DNA from: Humibacillus xanthopallidus
GTDB taxonomy: Bacteria > Actinomycetota > Actinomycetes > Actinomycetales > Dermatophilaceae
Direction: 5' to 3'
DNA length: 64,000 nt
NCBI RefSeq assembly: GCF_006716675.1
Contig: NZ_VFPM01000001.1
Location: 124,001-188,000 of the forward strand
Shown here: piece after piece, positions 18,318-26,172 of the stretch
How the letters are laid out: the number at the start of each line of letters is the position of its first letter
How positions within the stretch are numbered: the stretch's first letter is position 1
Program-made: the position numbers and the translations under genes
The notes under the pieces: generated by a model
Seen by the model: the letters and a program-made list of their open reading frames with translations, nothing else
Told to the model about the DNA's origin: nothing
Databases searched by the model: none

Positions 18318-20252
18318 ATGTTCAATGGTCAACCGATCCGGCGTCGTTCCGTACTACATGGAGCTGCGGCCGCTGCGTTCCTTGGCACTGTGGGCGCCAG
18401 TCGTGCGGCTGCCACCAATGCGTCTGGCCAACCCCACGTCGTGCAGTCGCCAGATCATCGGCTGCTACTGAAGCTGTTTCACACGCCCGCGGGGCTTTAC
18501 TGGTCGATCGTCCACGACGGCTTCGAGGTGGTACGTCGCTCTGATCTCGGGCTTCTCCTCGCGGGGGACACAGAGCCGCTCGGTGCGGGGGTCAGTCTGC
18601 TCGGGAGTTCCTTGGCGGAGAGCCGCAATTCCTACCGGCCGCCCTATGGGAGGTTCGCGGATCTGGATGAGAGCCACAACGAACTGACGTCGCGCTTCTA
18701 CGACTCCGCTCGCAGAGTGGAGTTCCTTGTGCAGGCCCGGGCCTATAACCAGGGTGCAGCCCTGCGGTTCGTTCTCTTGCGCGCCCCCGCGCCTGCGCTA
18801 GAGCTGCGAGGGGAGTCGACGACCGTCGTCCTGCAGTCGGGGTCCCTCGTGTGGGCCAGCCGCGACGAGAGCGACTACACGCGTGTACCTGCTCACTCGA
18901 TTCCAGTCAGTACCAACCAAGTGTCGGACGTGGGCCCTCTTGCTGACACACCGGTGACGATTGAGGTGCCCACGGGGCATCGACTGAGTTTGGCCGAGTC
19001 CGCGCGCGAACACTACCCGCGCATGCTTGCCTCATCCGTGGACGGCCAGACAGACACTCTCGGAGTACACCTCGCGACCTCGGCTCAACGTGGAGGTGGC
19101 CCCACCGATACGACCTTCGCCGTCGAACTGCCGTTCATCACACCATGGCGCACACTCACGATCGGCGCGGACGCCAGTGCGCTGGTGGACAACGGCGACC
19201 TTGTCACGCTGCTGGGACGGGAGAACATCCTCGGAGACACTTCGTGGATTCGCCCGGGCAAGGCATACCGCACGGGGCTCACCACCGCGGCCGGCATCCA
19301 AGCGGTTGATCTTGCTGTCGTCAGGAACCTGCAGTATGTCCACTTCGATGCTGGGTGGTACGGCCCCGAGTTCAACAACTCGTCCGATGCCACCCGCCCC
19401 ATCGACGCCTTGGACCTGCGACAGGTCATTGACTATGGCCGACAGCGCGATGTCGGCGTCACTGTCTACGTGAATCGTCTGGCCGCCGAGCGGCAACTTG
19501 ACGAGATCACCGAGCTCTATCCCGAGTGGGGCGTTGCCGGAATCAAGTTCGGGTTCCTCAGGGAAGGAACGCAGGAGGAGAACGACTGGACCTTTGAGGC
19601 CATTCGCAGGTTCGGCGAGGCTCACCTGTTGGTCAATGCTCACGACAATCTGCGCCCTGCAGGACTCGAGCGCACGCTTCCGAACTACATCACCATGGAA
19701 GGTGTCCGAGGCAACGAACATTTTCCCACTCCTCGCCACAACGTGGCCCTTGCCCACACGCGCAACCTCAGCGGACCGATGGACTACACCATCTGCTACA
19801 AGCAGTCGCGGCTGCAGACCACTTCAGCCCACCAGTTGGCAATGGGCGCCGTCTACTACTCCGCCTTGTCGTGGCTGTATTGGTACGCATCGCCCACCCA
19901 GTTCCTGACTGGGCCCTCCGAACTGTCCTGGTTCGACGCCATGCCGACGACATGGGACGAGTCTCGCGCGCTGAGCGGCGACGTAGGTGAGCATGTGGCC
20001 ATTGCCCGTCGACACGGCCACACGTGGTTCCTCGGGGCAATGACGAACGAGTCACCTCGACAGGTCCACCTCGACCTCTCCTTCCTTAAAGAGGGCCGAT
20101 GGACGGCTCACCGCTACGCGGACGGCACTGCCTCCACGGATCCCAGAGCCACCCCGGTCGTCCAAAGTATCGAGGCAGTCGACTCTTCCTCCGCGCTCGC
20201 ACTGGACTTGGCGCCCGCCGGTGGTCAGGCCATCCGATTCGAGCCGGCGTAA
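18318..20252 (+). CDS. TAT-secreted GH97-family glycosidase (SusB-like)
   Basis: 644 residues from the ATG at 18318 with TAGGAG at 18305-18310; the frame is open to 17676 but that part carries operators and has no coding signs. The N-terminus has a TAT signal (RRRSVLHGAAAAAFLG). It follows the GH97 plan: N-terminal beta-supersandwich (about 40-280), TIM barrel (SWIRPGKA, YVHFDAGWYG, DVGVTVYVNRLA, GVAGIKFGFL, NYITMEGVRGNE) and C-terminal beta-sheet domain. The residue after GIKF is Gly near position 410, where retaining GH97 galactosidases carry the nucleophile Asp; this fits the inverting, SusB-like alpha-glucosidase class. It probably trims alpha-linked residues from oligosaccharides outside the cell. 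Confidence 0.85.
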   Translation: MFNGQPIRRRSVLHGAAAAAFLGTVGASRAAATNASGQPHVVQSPDHRLLLKLFHTPAGLYWSIVHDGFEVVRRSDLGLLLAGDTEPLGAGVSLLGSSLAESRNSYRPPYGRFADLDESHNELTSRFYDSARRVEFLVQARAYNQGAALRFVLLRAPAPALELRGESTTVVLQSGSLVWASRDESDYTRVPAHSIPVSTNQVSDVGPLADTPVTIEVPTGHRLSLAESAREHYPRMLASSVDGQTDTLGVHLATSAQRGGGPTDTTFAVELPFITPWRTLTIGADASALVDNGDLVTLLGRENILGDTSWIRPGKAYRTGLTTAAGIQAVDLAVVRNLQYVHFDAGWYGPEFNNSSDATRPIDALDLRQVIDYGRQRDVGVTVYVNRLAAERQLDEITELYPEWGVAGIKFGFLREGTQEENDWTFEAIRRFGEAHLLVNAHDNLRPAGLERTLPNYITMEGVRGNEHFPTPRHNVALAHTRNLSGPMDYTICYKQSRLQTTSAHQLAMGAVYYSALSWLYWYASPTQFLTGPSELSWFDAMPTTWDESRALSGDVGEHVAIARRHGHTWFLGAMTNESPRQVHLDLSFLKEGRWTAHRYADGTASTDPRATPVVQSIEAVDSSSALALDLAPAGGQAIRFEPA

Positions 20253-20454
20253 CGCCACGCCGCTACTCGCGATCGTGGCAGGACGCCCGCGAGACGCGTC
20301 GTGTCCCCGGCGAGGTGTCCATTGCCACAGAGGCGCCACGATCCGTCCGCAGGCGGGGGCACGACACCGCAGGGCCCGCCTGTTGGTTCATCAGGCGCCT
20401 CCCGCCGACCGAAGTTGCGCCCTTGACCGTGCGCCCTGGCCTGCTGCCGGCGCG

Positions 20455-20940
20455 ATGACCCGGCAGCTGCCGCAGCGCGTCCCGGATCACGGTGATGTGC
20501 TCGACGACCGTGTTGGAACCGGCGTTGCCCTTGCGCAGCAGCACCGCCAACGGTTCGCCCGTCCCGTCGCTGCAGTGGTCGACGAACCCAGTCAGGGGAT
20601 GAAAACCGAACCCGCGTTTGAACGTCGGCGCCGCCTGCTCCTTGTCCGAATGCGCCGTCACCAGCGTCCCGTCCACGTCGATCACCAACGGCTTGTTCGC
20701 GCTGGCCTCGTGGTCCGAGGCCCGGTCCCCGGCCAGGAACCAGGCCTGCGCGCGGGCGGCACGGGCCGAGTTGATCGCCGTGAGTGTCTTCGTCGCATCC
20801 TTGGCGAGGGCGGCGAGGGTGCGCGAAACCGTCGCGTCCGAAGCGACCGTCCCGTACACCCCGGCTCCGCGCGCAGCAGCGCGACATCCAGCTCGCTGCG
20901 CTCAGTTGTCCCGTCGCTGATCACGAGGCAGGTGTACGAG
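20455..20940 (-). pseudogene. IS1380-family transposase fragment
   Basis: The minus strand encodes GTVASDATVSRTLAALAKDA, KPLVIDVDGTLVTAHSDKEQ and AAPTFKRGFGFHPLTGFVDH, a classic IS1380 DDE core, starting within LDVALLRAEPG in another frame (shift near 20861). Similarity ends near 20455 after DALRQLPG. More than half of the about 460-residue transposase is missing and the N-terminus is frameshifted, so it is dead. It sits between the sugar locus and the conjugative element; the flanking stretches 20253-20454 and 20941-21064 hold nothing recognisable. Confidence 0.8.
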
Positions 20941-21064
20941 ATCCACAGGCGCCATCGATCACCTGGTCGCTGGACTGCTGGTAGCTGGTCCCTCTGCGGC
21001 CCTGGACATACTCGCCGTCGCTCCCCAAATGAGCTTGGGAGATGAAAGACAGGCGAGACGACGA

Positions 21065-22534
21065 TCACCTGACGCATGAGCGGCTGCGTGCCGCTGCTTG
21101 GCACGCGGGGCGCTGAAGAACGTGATGGGGCCCCGAATCCGGCTTTGGAGCAAGCAATTTCACCTGGTGCGCGCCGTCCGGGGCACTGATGAAGGCGGCG
21201 GCCCCGGCCGCTGTCGTGACCGCCTGGGTGACCCGCTCAACTGCGCGCGTGAGTGAAATCCGGACCAGGTCCGGGAGCGCGACGGGCCGGTCTTGGGCGT
21301 GGTCGACGGGACGCACCCATGCCTCGGTCGAGACGTTGCCGTACGTGCCGCGCGCCTCGAGCGCCATCGCCAAGGCGTTGACACTGCGGGCCGACGCGAG
21401 CACATGCGGGTCCGCTGTCGCCTCCAGGAGGGCGTACGCGAGGTCCGTGGACGTCGCGAGCCCGAACTGCAGCGTCTGGGCGACCTGCTTCAGATCCACT
21501 CTTGCGGCCAGGGTTTCAACGCTCGCAACACCGGTGCCCTCGTGAATGATCTCGAGCGTCGCGGCGCGGATCTCGTTGGCTGCCGTGACCAGGTCACGCT
21601 CCAGCCCACGACCGCCAGACGGTGCCAGCTGCCCCCACGCCGTCGCGAGGCCGACCCAGCTCGCTTGGGCGGACTCGAGCGCGGGCGCGAGGCGGGTGCG
21701 GTACTGGCCGGGTTCGATCGAGCCGGTCTCGGCGCCGGCGCGTAGCAGCGTCTGGCTGGCGAATGCGGTGTGTGCTTGGGTCTGGGCGATGAGCGTCATC
21801 GTCGCGGCGGTGATGGCGCCGGCCAGGGCACGATGGGCCTGGATGTCCCAGGTGGCGAGGGCCTGCCGGAGCCGGTCCGGCTCCGGAAGTGGTTTGTGTT
21901 CGCCGTGCAGCGCTGCGGGGAAGGTGCCCCAGACGTAGGAACCGGCCAGCTGCTCGAAGGCCGCCATCCGATCACGCGCCTCGACGGTGCGTTTCATCGA
22001 CTCAGCCGGCAGCGCGGCGCGTTTCGAAGCGGGCATGGCGGCGAGGTAGCGCAGGTCGCGGTTCAGGGCGACCTGAACTCCGTGGGCGCCGACGTAGAGG
22101 ACGTGCACCAACCGTGCCTTGGCAGCGTCGAGATCCGACCGGACCTCGGGCCGCATCGGGCGGACATCGGTGCGACGACGCGGCAGCAAGCCAGCCGCCG
22201 TGGTGAGGTTCTCGCAAACCCGTAGCAGCCGATCGTCCCCCGGCCCCTCTCCGGGCCACTGGCGCCGCCGGGCGGCCTTCATCAGGCTGGCGTTCATCGT
22301 CTGGAGCTGCTCCATCAGGACCTGGTCAGGATCGCGGCGCTCGAATTCGTTTGCGCTTGCCGACGATTCGGGGAAGGCGCGCCACAGGTCGGCCGCGGCT
22401 TCGACGACCTCGCCCCAGGTCCGGACCATGACCCGTCCGTCCATCAGCGGGGTGTCCATCAGCACGTCGCGCACAAGGAGGTCGCAGTCCAGCAGCAGCT
22501 CCCCGACGCTGCGGCCCTCGAGGGCGGGCATCAT
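21065..22534 (-). CDS. Hypothetical protein of the conjugative element
   Basis: 489 residues. The start is the ATG at 22534, which overlaps the stop of the upstream gene (ATGA), indicating coupled translation. The protein is largely alpha-helical and Ala-rich with no membrane segment and no motif I recognise; repeated stretches such as AHRALAGAITAATMTLIAQT and LERDLVTAANEIRAATLEII suggest a helical bundle. The last 30 residues are Ser/Arg/Pro-rich and lie next to the IS1380 debris, so the C-terminus may have been altered by insertion or deletion. The family is unknown. Confidence 0.6.
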   Translation of the reverse strand: MMPALEGRSVGELLLDCDLLVRDVLMDTPLMDGRVMVRTWGEVVEAAADLWRAFPESSASANEFERRDPDQVLMEQLQTMNASLMKAARRRQWPGEGPGDDRLLRVCENLTTAAGLLPRRRTDVRPMRPEVRSDLDAAKARLVHVLYVGAHGVQVALNRDLRYLAAMPASKRAALPAESMKRTVEARDRMAAFEQLAGSYVWGTFPAALHGEHKPLPEPDRLRQALATWDIQAHRALAGAITAATMTLIAQTQAHTAFASQTLLRAGAETGSIEPGQYRTRLAPALESAQASWVGLATAWGQLAPSGGRGLERDLVTAANEIRAATLEIIHEGTGVASVETLAARVDLKQVAQTLQFGLATSTDLAYALLEATADPHVLASARSVNALAMALEARGTYGNVSTEAWVRPVDHAQDRPVALPDLVRISLTRAVERVTQAVTTAAGAAAFISAPDGAHQVKLLAPKPDSGPHHVLQRPACQAAARSRSCVR

Positions 22535-22920
22535 CCGTGCTCTCGCAGGAGGTCGCACAGCGCGACGACGACTCGGCTGCTCCCCCTGGGCAGCGAGTCG
22601 ATCGGGACCGTGCGGGTCAGGGCCTCCGCCGCGCAAACCAGCTCGAGCGGGTCGTCACGGTCCAGGCGCGACTCGGCGGTCTGGATGTCGAGGAGCTCGA
22701 TGTCGGCAGGCAGCAGGGCGCAGGCTTGGATGGCGGCGACCCGGGCTCCCAAGCCGAGATCCGACAGGGCGAAGGACTCCTCGAGCCCGGGCGGCGCCGG
22801 GTCGGCGGCCAGGAAGTTCAGGCAGCGATCCGCAGCAGCCTCCAGGAGCAGGATCACCCCAGCGAGCACAGCCAGGCCTTCTGCGCCCGGCGTCATCGTC
22901 TCCGGTGTCTTCGACGTCAT
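22531..22920 (-). CDS. Small hypothetical protein, coupled to the 489-residue gene
   Basis: 129 residues, ATG at 22920 preceded by GAGGGG. One hydrophobic helix near residues 15-32 (GLAVLAGVILLLEAAADRCL), the remainder acidic/alanine-rich. The stop overlaps the next start by four bases. It heads a two-gene unit divergent from the membrane protein at 23030. Not recognised. Confidence 0.6.
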   Translation of the reverse strand: MTSKTPETMTPGAEGLAVLAGVILLLEAAADRCLNFLAADPAPPGLEESFALSDLGLGARVAAIQACALLPADIELLDIQTAESRLDRDDPLELVCAAEALTRTVPIDSLPRGSSRVVVALCDLLREHG

Positions 22921-23029
22921 GGCGCGTCCCCTCTTGGTCGGATTGGATGGCTGTCTTCATCCACGCAGACAGCGCCAGCGGCGATCCGCCTCGGCGCGGG
23001 CCTGTGGATAACCCACGGGGTGTCGGTGC

Positions 23030-24016
23030 GTGGGCGGACACTGGGCTTACGGACGAAAGCCGGGCGGCCGCCTGCTGACGATCAGCCAGATCTCGACTGA
23101 TCGGGCGGCGTTGTCGCTCGGCATGGGGGTGGGTGTGATGGGGGTACCGCTGACCAGGGTGCTGGCGCAGACGCCGAGACTTGCCGTCAGCACTGTTGTG
23201 ACGGCGGCGCTGGCCGCGCTGCTGCCGGGCCCAATCGGTTGGCTCCTCTTCCTCAGCGTCCTATGTCTGGGGCTCGCCCTCCTGGCCGGCGCCGGCGAAC
23301 ACGCGGCGGTACGTTGGCTGTTCGGTGCCCGCGCGTTGACGCCAGCCGAGGCTGCCGCGCTGGCACCCGCGATCGTCCTGCTCTGCCAGCGCGGCCTGGG
23401 ACCGCCGCTGGTTCGCCTGTACCTCTGGCCCGGGGGGCGCACGGTGTCCGCGAGCGGGGCGGGTCGGCGATCCGTTCTCGTCTCCGCGGAGCTCGTGTCG
23501 CAGGTCCGTCTGGGCCGGCTCCCGGCGGATCAAGCGGCTGCCGTGATCGCCCACGCGGCGGCCCTCGTCGGGGTCGGAGCCGTCCGTTCCGAGCTGGGGA
23601 TGCGGCTGTGGACGACGCCGTGGCGGTTCCTACGCGGCCTCGCCCGCACCGTCGGCACCGCCGGCGGGCGGCTGCCGCTGGTGGCCCTCATGTGGCGGGC
23701 ACGCTTCGTCGTTGCCCTGGTCGCCCTCGGCCAGGGCGTCAGTTCCGGTCAGCTCGAGGCTGTCATGGCCGGCGCGTTGAGTGCGGCTGTCGTCGCCTTG
23801 AGCTACCTCGCGCCCCGGTGGGAGAAGGCGTGGGCCTCGGGGCTGCAGGCCTTGGGGGACGAACAGGTCGCACGCGCCGGCCTGGCGGTCGCGTTGGCTG
23901 ATTTCCTGCTGCGGCAGTCACGCTCGGCCGCCACCTTCGAACGGGTCCACGCTCTCGAGCTCGCTCACGCCTCGCTACAGCCGCCGAGTCCACCGGTCAG
24001 GGCGACGCGACGCTGA
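23030..24016 (+). CDS. Membrane protein resembling M48 peptidase without the zinc-binding motif
   Basis: 328 residues from a GTG at 23030; no strong ribosome-binding site, and a later start is possible. Two to three membrane helices at about 40-85 (TVVTAALAALLPGPIGWLLF; LSVLCLGLALLAGAG) precede a domain that reads like an M48/HtpX peptidase: RSVLVSAELVSQVRLGRLPA then DQAAAVIAHAAAL, where M48 enzymes have the pattern VlaHExxH. Here the glutamate and second histidine are absent (AHAAALV), so protease activity is not expected. Further hydrophobic stretches lie at about 220-265. It is convergent with the DUF4192 gene. The M48 relation is inference from pattern only. Confidence 0.5.
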   Translation: MGGHWAYGRKPGGRLLTISQISTDRAALSLGMGVGVMGVPLTRVLAQTPRLAVSTVVTAALAALLPGPIGWLLFLSVLCLGLALLAGAGEHAAVRWLFGARALTPAEAAALAPAIVLLCQRGLGPPLVRLYLWPGGRTVSASGAGRRSVLVSAELVSQVRLGRLPADQAAAVIAHAAALVGVGAVRSELGMRLWTTPWRFLRGLARTVGTAGGRLPLVALMWRARFVVALVALGQGVSSGQLEAVMAGALSAAVVALSYLAPRWEKAWASGLQALGDEQVARAGLAVALADFLLRQSRSAATFERVHALELAHASLQPPSPPVRATRR

Positions 24017-24261
24017 CAGGCGACTCGAGCGACCGCGAGCGCGCGGTCTGGCACGCCGAGCCATCAAACCTCCCGCCCCACGCCCGACCGCACGGGGCAA
24101 CGGTGATCGTCGTCAGTGATTCCCACGTGGAGGGTGGGCCCTCGGGAGCTGGGATCGCGTTCATCAAGAGTCGATGCCCTATGCCACATGCTCCGGCCCG
24201 CCGAGGCGTTCGCCGAGTCCGGTGCGTGCCACCGCCCGGCTGGCGAGGACTCTCTCCGCTC

Positions 24262-25350
24262 TCACCGGTGTGGACCACCAGGGCCGCGGCCGGCTGGGGG
24301 CTTCGGCGGCTCGTGGATCGCGCGGCGCAGACCCACGGACTTCGACGATGCGGACGGGTCATGCTGGGGTCCGTCCAGATCGTCCGGGACGGTCCAGGTC
24401 CAGGGGTCCATCCCGAGCTCCAAGGCCACGTCGATGAGGCGCGCCATCGGGTAGGCGGTGCCCGCCGGAACCCGGTCCAGTGCGACGCGTGCCTTAACGG
24501 CGTCGCCGTCGAGCCAGTGCGCGAACGCGGTCAACGACGCGACCGCAGCCACCGGCGGCACGGGTACAGCGGTGGACTCCGGTGAGGTCGCGTCCGCGGG
24601 GCTCTCGGGGCACCGCGTCAGCAGGTCGCGCCACAGCTCGGCGTGGCGGGGTGGGGTCGAGCGTTCCATCGAGGCCCAGGCATGATCCCGAAGCGGGGTG
24701 TGCTGCACGTCGGCGATCAGGCGTGCCGCATCAGCGTCCGGCAGGACGGTGTGGCTGGCCGCCCCACGGTCCAATGTTCTGCTGATCCATTCCCGCTCGG
24801 CCTCGCCCAGGCGGCCGCCGCACGCAGCCGCTGCGGCTCGCTCGGCCGCAAGAACCATGAGCTGGTCCGGCACCGCTCGGCCGGGTGCGTACGCCTGCCG
24901 CAGCTGCGCCGGGGTCGCGAAGGGTGTCGGACGCTCGAGCAGGAGGAACTCTGCCGTCATCAGGTCCCGGTCGCTCTGGGTCACCTGACCGTGGTGCGGT
25001 CCGTCCAGGCGCACCCAGTCGTCGCCGTCGACCGCCACCGCACCGATCACCGGGACCTTCGGCTCGAGCCGCTCCCGGACGGTGTCGCACACCTCGCGCG
25101 CCAGGTCCGGCTGGTCGGTGTAGGCGAGCAGCACGACACCGACGCCGGCGCCGGCATACGCCCGGGCGAGCCCCTCAGCGACCGCCAGCGTCTGGGTGAC
25201 GCCACGGGGCAGGTTAACCCTTGCGACCGGGGCGCCGCCGGTCACCTCGGGGACGACCACGAGGGAGTCTTGCGGGTGCACTCCGAGGAAGTGTGGGACC
25301 GCGGCGACCACCTCGCTCATGTTGTGCAGCACGAGGTTCTCCTGGCTCAC
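24262..25350 (-). CDS. DUF4192 domain-containing protein
   Basis: 362 residues from the GTG at 25350, chosen because GAAGGAG stands 6 bases upstream; an in-frame GTG at 25395 lacks this. The N-terminus has the DUF4192 hallmark VVAAVPHFLGVHPQDSLVVV, followed by the RVNLPRGV segment. The domain is widespread in actinobacteria and has no known function. The C-terminal third includes Ala-rich helices and a loop GMDPWTWTVPDDLDGPQ. Convergent with the M48-like gene; the 245-base gap between them shows nothing recognisable. Confidence 0.8.
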   Translation of the reverse strand: MSQENLVLHNMSEVVAAVPHFLGVHPQDSLVVVPEVTGGAPVARVNLPRGVTQTLAVAEGLARAYAGAGVGVVLLAYTDQPDLAREVCDTVRERLEPKVPVIGAVAVDGDDWVRLDGPHHGQVTQSDRDLMTAEFLLLERPTPFATPAQLRQAYAPGRAVPDQLMVLAAERAAAAACGGRLGEAEREWISRTLDRGAASHTVLPDADAARLIADVQHTPLRDHAWASMERSTPPRHAELWRDLLTRCPESPADATSPESTAVPVPPVAAVASLTAFAHWLDGDAVKARVALDRVPAGTAYPMARLIDVALELGMDPWTWTVPDDLDGPQHDPSASSKSVGLRRAIHEPPKPPAGRGPGGPHR

Positions 25351-25463
25351 GATGCGCTCCTTCGCGTCGAACGGCAGGTCACCTCCCAAAGCCACGCACC
25401 GGCCCGTCGGCGATCACCCTGCATTCGGCTGCTGCGGCCTCGCCTCCGTGTCACGTCTGGGGG

Positions 25464-25865
25464 TCACGGCTGAGGGCGGTCCGGACCTGAGGAACTCTCC
25501 GGCTTTGGGTCGCCCATCTGCTTCCGCTCGAGGTTCCGGTCCGGGCGCTGCTGGTCGCCGCCGAGCCGGCGCAGCCGCGCGATGTCCTGTCGGGTGAGGC
25601 TGGGACCGCACCACTGAGTCACCTCGGCCGGCGTGAGGTGCTCACCGTCGAGCAGCTGTCGCAGCGCTGCACCCGCGCGCTGCTCGTACCTAACGACGGC
25701 AGAGTCCCGCTCCCCCAGCGCGACGAGCACCTCCGTCGCACTGGCCGCCAGCCGCTTGTCCCGCTCCTGCCGCTGCGCCCGTAGCTTCGCCTGCGCATCG
25801 AGCGCAGCACGGCGCGCCGCCTGTCGCACCGACGGCCGCTCCCGTCGGCCGGTGGGTTCACTCAT
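25464..25865 (-). CDS. Small basic hypothetical protein next to the relaxase
   Basis: 133 residues from the ATG at 25865 (AAGGGGCGG just upstream). It is strongly charged: Arg/Ala-rich helix at about 10-45 (RQAARRAALDAQAKLRAQRQ) and a second helical part ending TRQDIARLRRLGG, with a disordered C-terminus. Its position divergent from the relaxase, across the presumed oriT region, fits a relaxosome accessory or DNA-binding protein; this is inference from location and charge, not from a recognised family. Confidence 0.55.
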   Translation of the reverse strand: MSEPTGRRERPSVRQAARRAALDAQAKLRAQRQERDKRLAASATEVLVALGERDSAVVRYEQRAGAALRQLLDGEHLTPAEVTQWCGPSLTRQDIARLRRLGGDQQRPDRNLERKQMGDPKPESSSGPDRPQP

Positions 25866-25961
25866 GGTCCGCCCCTTCTGCTGCACGGCTTCTTGTCATC
25901 GACGTAAGCCGCGAGAACGCTGCCCGGCGATCACTCCCAGGGATCAGTCCCCTCCATCCGA

Positions 25962-25981
25962 TGTCGTCACCAGGGACGACA
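25962..25981. other. Candidate oriT-associated inverted repeat
   Basis: TGTCGTC-ACCAGG-GACGACA, a perfect 7-bp inverted repeat with a 6-base loop, inside the 307-base divergent gap (25866-26172) in front of the relaxase gene. MobF systems usually nick within such a region beside the relaxase gene. The nick site itself is not identified. Nothing else was recognised in the gap. Confidence 0.4.
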
Positions 25982-26172
25982 AGGTGCCGTCGCGGCTCAA
26001 CCGCCACACCCAAAGTCCGGATCCCTGCCGTGATCGACGCGACCGTGCCAAGCCGCGTACCCCCAGCGAAACCGCAACCGCCCATGTCACACACACCTCA
26101 TGCATTCCCGGTCGTTTCAGTTTCAACCACCTGAACGCCTAGGCGCCCCAGTGGGCTTTGGTCGGTGTGACG

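Noticed and set aside
18066..18332. Possible glyoxalase/VOC-type remnant on the minus strand upstream of the GH97 gene
   Set aside because: A few residues (RFATVEDP, RVLWLELPE) are reminiscent of VOC proteins, but no continuous alignment could be made by eye, so it is not listed as a feature.
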